From: Bradyrhizobium centrolobii
GTDB lineage: Bacteria > Pseudomonadota > Alphaproteobacteria > Rhizobiales > Xanthobacteraceae
Assembly (NCBI RefSeq): GCF_001641635.1
Contig: NZ_LUUB01000051.1
Span: forward strand, 177,346-241,345
Length of the DNA: 64,000 nucleotides
Direction: 5' to 3'
This document shows, piece by piece, positions 45,942 to 54,269 of the stretch; the stretch's first letter is position 1; each line of letters starts with the position of its first letter. A model generated the notes under the pieces. The model ran no database searches, was not told where the DNA came from, and was given only the letters and a program-made list of their open reading frames with translations. A program made the position numbers and the translations under genes.

Positions 45942-46306
45942 AAGTCGCCGGCCTCGGATTCAAACGCGATGTCACGCTCGCCTCACTGCGCGAAGCGCTT
46001 CTTGCGGCCGGCGGCGTCGAAGGCCTTGCGGCCGTGGCAACCGTCAGCGACAAGGCCGATGCGGAGGCGCTAAAAATCCTCGCGCGCGAATGCGGCGTGC
46101 CGATCAAGGTCGTTCCGGCCGATGTACTGGCGGGCATCGCAACGCCGACCCAGTCGAAGCTGATCACGGAAAGGTTCGGCACGGGATCGGTCGCGGAAGC
46201 TGCGGCGCTCGCGGCCGCCGGGCCTCGCGCGCGGCTGATTGCGACACGGGCGGTCTCGCAGGACCGGACTGCGACCGCGGCGATCGCGGAAGGAGACGGC
46301 GAATGA
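45938..46306 (+). CDS. cobE: CobE / CbiG C-terminal-domain protein
   Basis: A 122-residue protein matching the CbiG C-terminal domain, called CobE in aerobic producers: [38 protein letters not shown], and [16 protein letters not shown]. It is essential or helpful for corrin formation in P. denitrificans but its precise role is uncertain. It overlaps cobL and cobM by 4 bp each. Confidence 0.88.
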   Translation: MKVAGLGFKRDVTLASLREALLAAGGVEGLAAVATVSDKADAEALKILARECGVPIKVVPADVLAGIATPTQSKLITERFGTGSVAEAAALAAAGPRARLIATRAVSQDRTATAAIAEGDGE

Positions 46307-47085
46307 CGGTGCATTTCATCGGCGCGGGGCCGGGCGCTGCCGACCTCTTGACGCTGCGCGGACGCGATCTGATCGCCGCCTGTCCGGTTTGCCTCTACGC
46401 CGGCTCGCTGGTGCCCGAAGGCGTGCTGGCGCATTGCCCGCCGGGCGCGCGGATCGTCAACACCGCGCCGCTGTCGCTCGACGAGATCATCGCCGAGATC
46501 GCCGCTGCTCATGCGGAGGGCAAGGACGTCGCGCGGTTGCATTCGGGTGATCTGTCGATCTGGTCAGCGATGGGCGAGCAGTTGCGCCGGCTGCGCGCGC
46601 TTGGCATTCCCTATACCGTGACGCCAGGCGTGCCGGCCTTCTCGGCGGCAGCAGCAGCGCTGGAAGCTGAACTCACGCTGCCCGGGCTCGCACAGACCGT
46701 GGTGCTGACGCGCACGCCGGGCCGTGCGAGCGCGATGCCCGAGGGCGAGAAGCTCGCCGCATTCGCCGCGACCGGAGCGGTGCTCGCGATCCATCTGTCG
46801 ATCCATTTGCTCGACAAGGTCACCGCCGAGCTCACGCCGCATTACGGCGCGGATTGTCCGGTCGCGATCGTCTGGCGCGCGAGCTGGCCGGACCAGCGCA
46901 TCGTGCGCGCCACGCTTGCCACTCTCGATGCCGCCGTCGGCGCCGAGCTCGAACGCACCGCGCTTATCCTGGTCGGCAAGACGCTTGGCTCGGCAGATTT
47001 TTCCGAGAGCCGCCTCTACGCGGCCGATTATGACCGTCGTTATCGCCCGGTCGGTTCAGCGCCGCGCTTTCCGGAGGCGTCGTGA
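46303..47085 (+). CDS. cobM: Precorrin-4 C11-methyltransferase
   Basis: A 260-residue SAM-dependent tetrapyrrole methylase with [38 protein letters not shown] and [14 protein letters not shown]. It methylates C11 to give precorrin-5. It overlaps cobE by 4 bp and cobB by one. Confidence 0.94.
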   Translation: MTVHFIGAGPGAADLLTLRGRDLIAACPVCLYAGSLVPEGVLAHCPPGARIVNTAPLSLDEIIAEIAAAHAEGKDVARLHSGDLSIWSAMGEQLRRLRALGIPYTVTPGVPAFSAAAAALEAELTLPGLAQTVVLTRTPGRASAMPEGEKLAAFAATGAVLAIHLSIHLLDKVTAELTPHYGADCPVAIVWRASWPDQRIVRATLATLDAAVGAELERTALILVGKTLGSADFSESRLYAADYDRRYRPVGSAPRFPEAS

Positions 47086-48395
47086 TGCCGGCAGGCCTCG
47101 TCATCTCCGCACCCGCCTCCGGCGTTGGCAAGACGACGCTGACGCTGGCACTCGCGCGTGCTTGGCGCGATCGCGGGTTGCGGGTGCAATGCTTCAAGAG
47201 CGGACCCGATTATATCGATCCCGCCTTCCATGCCGCCGCCACGGGGCGCGCCTCTGTCAACGTCGATAGCTGGGCGATGGACCGCGCGACGATCGCGCAC
47301 TTGGTCGGCCGCGGCGCCGACGCCGATATCGTGCTTGCCGAGGGCTCGATGGGCCTGTTCGATGGCGTTGCGACGCGCGGCGTCTCCGGCACGGGCGCCA
47401 CCGCCGATGTCGCAGAGATGATGCGTTGGCCGGTGCTGCTGGTGATTGATCCCTCGGGGCAGGCGCAGACGGCGGCTGCCATCGCCGCGGGTTTGCGCGA
47501 CTATCGTGCCGGCGTGCGCCTTGCCGGAGTCGTGCTCAACCGCGTCGCGAGCCCGCGTCACGAGGACCTCGTGCGGCGCGCGCTCAGCGATGCCGGCATT
47601 GCCGTGTTGGGTGCGCTGCCGCGCCATGCCGAGATCAGCCTGCCGAAGCGGCATCTCGGCCTCGTGCAGGCCGAGGAGCAGGCGGAGATCGGCGGCCTCA
47701 TCGGTGAAGCTGCGCGCTTCGTCAGCGAGCATGTGGATCTCGATGCGGTGCTGCGATCGGCCGCCGCCTGGTCGCCGCAGACAGCAGCAAACGGCCTGAA
47801 CGTGACGCCGCCCGGGCAGCGCATTGCGCTGGCCCGCGACGCCGCGTTCTCGTTCGTCTATCCGCACATGCTGGAAGCCTGGCGCGATGCTGGCGCCGCG
47901 ATCGTGACATTCTCGCCGCTCGCCGACGAAGTCCCCGATGCGGGTGCCGACGTCTGCTGGCTCCCCGGCGGCTATCCCGAGCTTCACGCGGGTCAACTCG
48001 CTGCCAACACGCGCTTTCGCAGCGGCTTGCGCGCCTTTGCTGAGACGCGGCCCGTGCATGGCGAATGCGGAGGCTATATGGTTCTGGGAACCGCCCTGAC
48101 CGACGCCGACGGTGCCCGCCACGAGATGACGGGCCTCCTTGGCCTGGAGACGAGTTTTGCAAAGCGCCGCATGCATCTCGGCTATCGTCTCGCCGAACTT
48201 TCTGCGCCGATGCCGGGACACCGCGCCGGCGCGCGCCTGCGCGGCCATGAGTTCCACTATTCGACCATCATCGCGCAGCCCGATGCGGCGCTCGCGGTCG
48301 TGCGCGACGCCACCGGCGCGGTCATTGCCGAGACCGGCTCGCGCCGCGACCGGGCCACAGGCACGTTCTTTCATCTGATCGCGGAGGACCGGTGA
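47085..48395 (+). CDS. cobB: Hydrogenobyrinic/cobyrinic acid a,c-diamide synthase
   Basis: A 436-residue two-domain amidase: N-terminal ATPase ISAPASGVGKTTLTLALARA and C-terminal class I-like glutaminase with Cys in HGECGGYMVLG. It amidates the a and c side chains, giving the CobN substrate. GGAGG lies about 8 bp before the ATG, which overlaps the cobM stop; a GTG three bases earlier is an alternative. Confidence 0.94.
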   Translation: MPAGLVISAPASGVGKTTLTLALARAWRDRGLRVQCFKSGPDYIDPAFHAAATGRASVNVDSWAMDRATIAHLVGRGADADIVLAEGSMGLFDGVATRGVSGTGATADVAEMMRWPVLLVIDPSGQAQTAAAIAAGLRDYRAGVRLAGVVLNRVASPRHEDLVRRALSDAGIAVLGALPRHAEISLPKRHLGLVQAEEQAEIGGLIGEAARFVSEHVDLDAVLRSAAAWSPQTAANGLNVTPPGQRIALARDAAFSFVYPHMLEAWRDAGAAIVTFSPLADEVPDAGADVCWLPGGYPELHAGQLAANTRFRSGLRAFAETRPVHGECGGYMVLGTALTDADGARHEMTGLLGLETSFAKRRMHLGYRLAELSAPMPGHRAGARLRGHEFHYSTIIAQPDAALAVVRDATGAVIAETGSRRDRATGTFFHLIAEDR

Positions 48396-49123
48396 GCGGC
48401 TTCGTCTCCTTCGTCTCCGCCGGCCCCGGCGATCCCGATCTCCTCACGGTGAAGGGGGCTGCACGCCTGCGCGAAGCCGACGTCGTGCTCTATGACGACC
48501 TCGCCTCGGGCTTGATCCTCGATCTCGCTCGGCCCGGCGCCATTCTCGTGGCGGTGGGGAAACGGGCAGGGCGTCCCTCGACCAAGCAGCAGCACGTCAA
48601 CCGCCTCTTGGTCGACTATGCCGCCACCGGCGCACGCGTGGTGCGGCTGAAGTCGGGCGATGCCGGCATATTCGGCCGCCTCGAGGAGGAGATCGAGACG
48701 TTGCGCGCGGCCGGCATCGGCTACGAGATCATTCCCGGCGTGACCTCGGCCTGCGTTGCGGCTGCTGAGGCCGGCATTCCCCTGACTCGGCGCCACACCT
48801 CGCGACGGGTCCAGTTCGTGACCGGGGCCGATGTCACTGGCGAATTGCCCAAAAATCTCAACTGGGCGGCGCTGGCTGATCCGGAGGCGACGACTGTGGT
48901 CTATATGGGCCGGCGCACGTTTCCGGATCTCGCCGCGAAGCTGATCGCGCACGGCCTCGCCGCGAACACGCCGGCGCTGTTCGCCGAATCCCTCGGGCGC
49001 CCGGATGAGCGGCTGCTGCGCACCACCATCGCCGAGCTTGCGGAGCAGCTCGCGCGGGGCGGCGCGGCCACGACGGCGGCCGTCATCCTGTTCGGAGCCC
49101 TTGCGGAGAGCGATCGATCATGA
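48392..49123 (+). CDS. cobA: Uroporphyrinogen-III C-methyltransferase
   Basis: A 243-residue SAM-dependent methylase making precorrin-2, the entry step to the pathway: VSAGPGDPDLLTVKGA, RLKSGDAGIFGRLEEE, IPGVTSACVAAAEAGIPLTRR and VYMGRRTFPDL. The GTG start overlaps the cobB stop. It lacks the CysG dehydrogenase/chelatase domain, as expected for dedicated cobalamin SUMT enzymes. Confidence 0.93.
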   Translation: MSGFVSFVSAGPGDPDLLTVKGAARLREADVVLYDDLASGLILDLARPGAILVAVGKRAGRPSTKQQHVNRLLVDYAATGARVVRLKSGDAGIFGRLEEEIETLRAAGIGYEIIPGVTSACVAAAEAGIPLTRRHTSRRVQFVTGADVTGELPKNLNWAALADPEATTVVYMGRRTFPDLAAKLIAHGLAANTPALFAESLGRPDERLLRTTIAELAEQLARGGAATTAAVILFGALAESDRS

Positions 49124-49869
49124 TGACGCTCTCGTTGATAGGCATCGGTTGCGGCGATCCCGGGCAGCTCACGCGGGCTGCGATCCGCGCCATCAACGCG
49201 GCCGACCTTGTCCTGATTCCGCGCAAGGGGACCACGAAATCCGATCTCGCCGAATTGCGGCGGACAATCTGCGCGGACGTGCTCACCAGCAAGAACACTC
49301 GGATTGCCGAATTTGATTTGCCTGTACGTGACGCAGAAGAGGCGGACTACCGCAAGGGCGTGGATGACTGGCATGACGCAGTTGCCGCGACCTGGTCGCA
49401 AACCATCGCAAGCCACCTCGCGAGCGAGGGCCGCGTCGCGCTGCTGATCTGGGGCGATCCCTCGCTCTACGATTCCTCGCTGCGCATTGCGCGCCGGCTT
49501 GATCCGTTGCCGAAGATCGAGGTGGTCCCAGGCATCACCTCGATCCAGGCGCTCTGTGCGGCGCATGCGCTGCCGCTGAACGACATCGGGGAACCTTTTC
49601 TCGTCACGACGGGACGGCGCTTGCGCGAAGGCGGCTGGCCGCAAGATACCAACACCGTCGTCGTGATGCTCGATGGCGGCACGGCGTTTCAGTCGCTCGA
49701 TCCGAACGGCTTGCACATCTGGTGGGGCGCCTATCTCGGCATGCCCGACCAGATCATCATGTCCGGTGCACTTACTGAAGTCGGTCCGCGCATTGTCGCC
49801 CTCCGGCAGGAGGCGCGCGAGCGGCATGGCTGGATCATGGACAGCTACATTCTCAAGCGCAGGCCGTGA
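49120..49869 (+). CDS. cobF: Precorrin-6A synthase (deacetylating)
   Basis: A 249-residue methylase of the CobF type: LIGIGCGDPGQLTRAA, LIPRKGTTKSDLAELRR, LIWGDPSLYDSSLRIA, and TGRRLREGGWP. It methylates C1 of precorrin-5 with loss of acetate. CobF is found only in the aerobic pathway. The ATG overlaps the cobA stop by 4 bp. Confidence 0.93.
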   Translation: MMTLSLIGIGCGDPGQLTRAAIRAINAADLVLIPRKGTTKSDLAELRRTICADVLTSKNTRIAEFDLPVRDAEEADYRKGVDDWHDAVAATWSQTIASHLASEGRVALLIWGDPSLYDSSLRIARRLDPLPKIEVVPGITSIQALCAAHALPLNDIGEPFLVTTGRRLREGGWPQDTNTVVVMLDGGTAFQSLDPNGLHIWWGAYLGMPDQIIMSGALTEVGPRIVALRQEARERHGWIMDSYILKRRP

Positions 49870-49884
49870 GGCAAGCGAGGCAGC

Positions 49885-50937
49885 ATGCTCCCCGAATGGG
49901 TCTATCAAAAATGCCCTGATGTCTCCGCGGTCCATCGCGACGCGGCGATCGCGCGGCAGGCGCAACTGACGAAGCCGACCGGCGCGCTCGGCCGGCTCGA
50001 GCAGCTTGCGATCGAGCTTGCGGGCCTGCAAGCGACGGAGCATCCCCGCGCCGGTGAGGTACCGATCATCATCTTCGCCGGCGATCACGGCATCGTCGCC
50101 CAAAGCGTCTCGGCTTATCCGCAAGCGGTGACCATCGCGATGATGGCGAATTTTGCCTCGGGCGGCGCCGCGATCTCGGTGTTGGCGCGCGAGCTTGCCT
50201 CGCGCCTCGAAGTGGTCGATGCCGGTACACTGGCGCAGGCGGAGATGGCAGGTGTCGTCACCGACAAGCCGCGCAACGGCACGCGGGACTTCAGTGTTGA
50301 GGCCGCGCTCGAGCCTTCGGAGTTGGCGTTTGCCTTCGCATGCGGACAGCGCGCGGTCGCCCGTGCGGAGCCATCTAAGCCCGATCTGCTGATACTTGGA
50401 GAAATGGGCATCGGCAACACCACAACCTCGGCGGCGATTGCAGCGGCGCTGCTCGGCGTCAGCGCCGAGGAGATCGCCGGCAGCGGCACCGGCGTTGACG
50501 CGGCCGGCCGCGCGCATAAGGCTCGCGTGATCGATGCCGCGCTTGCGCGCCACGGGCTTGCCGGTGCGTCGGTCGAAAAAATCCTGTGCGTGGTCGGGGG
50601 CCTCGAAATCGCGGCCATCTGTGGCGCAATCATCGCCGCGGCACAGCACCGGATTCCGGTGCTGGTCGACGGCTTCATCGTCTCGGTCGCGGCGCTGGCG
50701 GCAGTGCGTCTCAATCCATCATGCCAGCCGTTCCTGCTGCCCTCGCATCAATCTGCGGAGCACGGGCACCGCTTGGTTCTGCGCGCGCTGGACGTTCAGC
50801 CGCTGATCAGCCTTGATCTCAGGCTGGGTGAAGGATCGGGTGCCGCGATCGCGTTGCCGCTGGTGCGGATGGCCTGCGCGCTCCACAACGGCATGGCGAC
50901 GTTCGCGCAGGCCAATGTACCGGATCGCCCGGCCTGA
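49885..50937 (+). CDS. cobT: Nicotinate-nucleotide:dimethylbenzimidazole phosphoribosyltransferase
   Basis: A 350-residue enzyme (CobU in P. denitrificans naming) that makes alpha-ribazole phosphate from the BluB product: TKPTGALGRLE near the N-terminus, FAGDHGIV, GEMGIGNTTTSAAI, and the catalytic Glu in LRLGEGSGAAIALPL. It follows cobF by 15 bp and is probably the last gene of the operon. It converges on the phosphatase gene with 3 bp between stops. Confidence 0.94.
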   Translation: MLPEWVYQKCPDVSAVHRDAAIARQAQLTKPTGALGRLEQLAIELAGLQATEHPRAGEVPIIIFAGDHGIVAQSVSAYPQAVTIAMMANFASGGAAISVLARELASRLEVVDAGTLAQAEMAGVVTDKPRNGTRDFSVEAALEPSELAFAFACGQRAVARAEPSKPDLLILGEMGIGNTTTSAAIAAALLGVSAEEIAGSGTGVDAAGRAHKARVIDAALARHGLAGASVEKILCVVGGLEIAAICGAIIAAAQHRIPVLVDGFIVSVAALAAVRLNPSCQPFLLPSHQSAEHGHRLVLRALDVQPLISLDLRLGEGSGAAIALPLVRMACALHNGMATFAQANVPDRPA

Positions 50938-50940
50938 TGT

Positions 50941-51513
50941 TCAACCGGCCCGCTGATTGACCGACAGGACGCGCCAGCCGGACGCGAGCCGGTCGATGCG
51001 GGTGAGGGAGAGCGGATCGATGACGAAGCGCAAGGCCGCCTCTGGCGCAAGATCGAGCGCGATGCAGAGCGCGGCGCGGATGGTGCCGGAGTGGACCACG
51101 AGAATGGCCGGACCGGCTGGGATCTGCGCCAGGCCTTGGCGGACGCGGCTAACCTGCTCCTCGAAGCTTTCGCCACCCGGTGGCCTCGCGCGCGCGGGGT
51201 CGTTCCAGAACTGCGCATAGGCATCGCCGCCCGCCGCGGCGAGCGCGTCGTGGCGCTGGCCGGTCCAGTCGCCAAAATCCTGTTCGCCGAACTCCGGCAC
51301 GAGTATCGGATCGAGCCCCAGCGCCCGCGCCGTATCGACTGTCCGTTGCGACGGGCTCGCATAGCTCGCCGCATTCTGCGGCAGGAGCCGTCGCAGCGCG
51401 TCGAACTGCATGTGATCGCCGAGATCGGCCGGCGCTTCCGGCAGATGGATCGTGCCCGCGACGCCATCGACGACCGCATGACGCATCAGCCAGAGGAAGG
51501 TCTCCCCTTCCAT
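50941..51513 (-). CDS. Histidine phosphatase, probable alpha-ribazole phosphatase
   Basis: A 190-residue histidine phosphatase with the catalytic pocket LMRHA (Ala in place of the usual Gly of RHG), EQDFGDWTGQ, PGGESFEEQVSR and the second catalytic His in VVHSGTIRAALC. AGGAG precedes the ATG. Its position next to cobT suggests removal of the phosphate from alpha-ribazole phosphate or adenosylcobalamin phosphate, the role of Salmonella CobC. The specificity is inferred. Confidence 0.82.
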   Translation of the reverse strand: MEGETFLWLMRHAVVDGVAGTIHLPEAPADLGDHMQFDALRRLLPQNAASYASPSQRTVDTARALGLDPILVPEFGEQDFGDWTGQRHDALAAAGGDAYAQFWNDPARARPPGGESFEEQVSRVRQGLAQIPAGPAILVVHSGTIRAALCIALDLAPEAALRFVIDPLSLTRIDRLASGWRVLSVNQRAG

Positions 51514-51563
51514 TCGATGTCTCCTGAAAGCCACTGCGGCAAGAACGCCGCAGCTCACGCACA

Positions 51564-51592
51564 TTGACTCCGTCTGGGTCTTAATCCTAGAT
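51564..51592 (+). promoter_or_regulatory. Putative promoter for the riboswitch/TonB receptor transcript
   Basis: TTGACT (51564-51569) and CTAGAT (51587-51592) are spaced by 17 bp. Transcription would start about 51599, at the first base of the riboswitch. Confidence 0.5.
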
Positions 51593-51596
51593 GGCC

Positions 51597-51770
51597 GTGA
51601 CGGTTTCCCCGAAAGGGGATGAAAAGGGAATGCGGTGCGGGGATGTTTCCCCAATGCCGTAGCTGCCCCCGCAACTGTGAGCGGAGAATCCTTCGTCAGA
51701 AGCCACTGGGTCCTCGGTCCCGGGAAGGCGACGAAGCGGTCATGACCCGCAAGCCAGGAGACCTGCCGTC
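51597..51770 (+). ncRNA. Cobalamin riboswitch upstream of the TonB receptor
   Basis: The 5' part has GGTTTCCCC-GAAAGGGG and AAGGGAATGCGG. The core GCTGCCCCCGCAACTGTGA is at 51663-51681, AGAAGCCACTG at 51699-51709 and the B12 box GCAAGCCAGGAGACCTGCC at 51749-51767. About 130 leader bases follow. They include a GGCCT-gca-AGGCC hairpin (51829-51843) inside a CATCGG/CCGATG pair (51822-51846), a possible expression platform. No gene is seen in the rest of the 386-base gap. Confidence 0.94.
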
Positions 51771-51899
51771 AGCCGTGGTCACACGCGAAAATGTCGGTCG
51801 GGGAGTACAGACATTCGGCTTCATCGGAAGGCCTGCAAGGCCGATGGTGGGTTCTGGTTCGCTGTGACGTGCCACTGACGTCATACCGAGATTCGAACC

Positions 51900-54257
51900 A
51901 TGTCTTCCATCCGTGCCGCGCGCCTGCGCAAATTTCTGCTCGCGCCCGCCGCTCTCACATCAGTTGCATTCGTCAACATGCCCGCGGCTTCCGCGCAGCA
52001 GGCCCGCGATCCGCTGCCGCCTGTCGAGGTCACGCCTGCCCAGTCCCGCAAGCCGGCCAAGCCCGCTCGCAGCGAAGGACGGCCCGCGCGCCGCGCCACG
52101 GCGGCGGCCAGGCCTGCCGCAGTGCCGGCCGCACAGAAGCCGGTCGTACCGACCGCACCGCAGACGCCGCTCAACACGAATGTGGTGGCCGAGAGTGCCT
52201 CGCGCCTCGGCCTGACCGTGCACGAAACACCTGCGACCGTCGAGGTAATCTCGGCCGAGACCATGCGGGAGCAGGGTTATCGCACCGTGTCGGAGGTTGC
52301 CCAAGGCGCAGTCGGCGTCACTTCCGGTGATAATCCGGCCGAGCCCTCGGCCTTCTCGATGCGCGGCTTTACCAACAGCCAGATCAACACGCTCTACAAC
52401 GGCATCAAGATCGGCCCACAGAACATGACGTCGCGCATCATGGACACGTCCAATCTGGAAGCCGTGGAATTCGTGAAAGGCCCGGCCTCGCTGATGTCGG
52501 GCGAGGGTGCCGCCGGCGGCGCGATCAACCTCGTCACCAAGCAGCCGCATACCGGACCCATCCGGAACGAAGCTGATTTCTCCTGGGACTCCCTGAACTC
52601 ATTGCGCGCGCATTACGGCTCCGGCGGCAGCACCAACATTCAAGGCCTCGACTATCGCATCGACATCAGCCGTTCCTCGCTCAACGGCTTTGCCGACGAC
52701 ACCAACACCAAGACGCTCGACGTCTCCAGCCAGCTCAACTACCGCATCTCCGACAGCCTCAAGATCTGGGGCGCGATCGAGTACCGGGAGGACCGCGGCA
52801 AAGCCTATTGGGGCGCGCCGCTGGTGCCGATCGCCTTCAGCGGCGCGCACGCGACGAGCGGCATCGTGTCCGGCAACTATGTCTCGAACTACAACGGAAC
52901 GAATCTCGGTGCCATTACGATCGATGACCGCACCTTTAACACCAACTACAATGTGCTCGACAATCGCAACGTGGCGCAGGAGGTGTGGCTGCGCGGCGGC
53001 TTCGAGCTGAAGCTCGCGCCCGACCTTACCCTGAAGAGCCAGGCCTATGGCTATGGCGCGGAGCGTGATTGGTTCAACAACGAGGTCGAGGCGTTCAACG
53101 CCAATTCGAACCTTGTCGACCGTGAGCGCTTCTACGTCGCGCACAGCCAGCGGCTGGTCGGCAACATCACCGACCTGACCTGGGATGCGAACATCGCAGG
53201 CCTCGACAACCGCTTCGTCACGACGCTTGCGGTGAGCGACCTCGACTTCGTCCGGCCTGGCGCTGCCAATTTCCCGCACGATCTCGTCACGCTGGTCGAT
53301 CCCGCGCGCGGCTATTACGGCCTGCTCACGATGCAGCAGCAGACCGCGCGCATCGACAATGAGGCGCTGTCGTTCGAGGACCGGCTAAAACTCACGCGCA
53401 GCTTTGCGCTGGTCGGCGGCCTGCGCGTCGAGCATATCGGGCTCGACCGCAACTCGACCGACGTGAATGGCCTCGAGAAGGCGAACTTCCCGTTCTCCAA
53501 GTCCTGGGTGCCGGTGACCGGGCGCATCGGCTACACCTGGGACGCCGTTCCCGGCCTGACCTTCTTCAGCCAGTACGCCACCGGTGCGGACGTCTCCGCC
53601 AACAATATCTTCCTGCTCGCGCCGACCCAGCCGCTCGACCTGACGACCTCGCGCACCTATGAGACGGGCGTGAAGCATCTGTTCTGGGACAACAGGGCGG
53701 AGTGGTCGTTCTCGGCCTACGACATCCTGCGCAAGAACGTCTATGCCGCGGCCGGCGGCATGCAGCTCAACATTGCCGGACGGCAGGAGTCGAAGGGTGT
53801 GGAGCTTGCAGCCTCCGTCCGGCCAATCGAATCTTTGCGGCTATGGGGCAACATCGCCTATGTCGATGCGCGCTATGCAGACTACAATTTCGTCGGCGGC
53901 TCGTTCTCCGGCAATACCCCGCCGAACGTGCCGCGCATTGTGGCGAATGCCGGTGCCTCCTACCGCTTCTTCACGCCTTGGCCGGTCGAGCTCGGCATCG
54001 TCGGCCGCCATGTCGGCGACCGCTACAACACCGATGCGAACGTTGTGACGCTGAACGCCTACACCGTGGCGGATGTCTACGCCTTCGTCGACATCCCCAA
54101 GACCGTTTTCAACGCCGTCGATCAGGCCCGCCTGACGTTCCGCGTGCGCAACATCACAGACAAGCGCTACGCGATCTGGGGCGATCCATTCTATCCGGAC
54201 CAGGTCCTGCTGGGAGCCCCGCGTACCTACGAGATCTCCGCCGCGTTCAAATGGTGA
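51900..54257 (+). CDS. TonB-dependent outer-membrane receptor, riboswitch-controlled
   Basis: A 785-residue receptor. A signal peptide runs to about residue 33 (ending AASAQ), followed by LPPVEVTPAQ, which may serve as the TonB box. A Pro/Ala/Arg-rich linker spans about residues 45-90. The plug domain follows (TVEVISAETMREQGYRTVSEV, AFSMRGFTN, AVEFVKGPASLMSGEGAAGGAINLVTK), then a 22-strand-type barrel ending in the aromatic C-terminus EISAAFKW. The sequence is closest in style to siderophore receptors (FhuA/FpvA group) rather than E. coli BtuB. Control by a cobalamin riboswitch argues for corrinoid, cobalt-chelate or related uptake. Start has only a weak ribosome site. Confidence 0.88.
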   Translation: MSSIRAARLRKFLLAPAALTSVAFVNMPAASAQQARDPLPPVEVTPAQSRKPAKPARSEGRPARRATAAARPAAVPAAQKPVVPTAPQTPLNTNVVAESASRLGLTVHETPATVEVISAETMREQGYRTVSEVAQGAVGVTSGDNPAEPSAFSMRGFTNSQINTLYNGIKIGPQNMTSRIMDTSNLEAVEFVKGPASLMSGEGAAGGAINLVTKQPHTGPIRNEADFSWDSLNSLRAHYGSGGSTNIQGLDYRIDISRSSLNGFADDTNTKTLDVSSQLNYRISDSLKIWGAIEYREDRGKAYWGAPLVPIAFSGAHATSGIVSGNYVSNYNGTNLGAITIDDRTFNTNYNVLDNRNVAQEVWLRGGFELKLAPDLTLKSQAYGYGAERDWFNNEVEAFNANSNLVDRERFYVAHSQRLVGNITDLTWDANIAGLDNRFVTTLAVSDLDFVRPGAANFPHDLVTLVDPARGYYGLLTMQQQTARIDNEALSFEDRLKLTRSFALVGGLRVEHIGLDRNSTDVNGLEKANFPFSKSWVPVTGRIGYTWDAVPGLTFFSQYATGADVSANNIFLLAPTQPLDLTTSRTYETGVKHLFWDNRAEWSFSAYDILRKNVYAAAGGMQLNIAGRQESKGVELAASVRPIESLRLWGNIAYVDARYADYNFVGGSFSGNTPPNVPRIVANAGASYRFFTPWPVELGIVGRHVGDRYNTDANVVTLNAYTVADVYAFVDIPKTVFNAVDQARLTFRVRNITDKRYAIWGDPFYPDQVLLGAPRTYEISAAFKW

Positions 54258-54269
54258 GGCATTGAGCGT

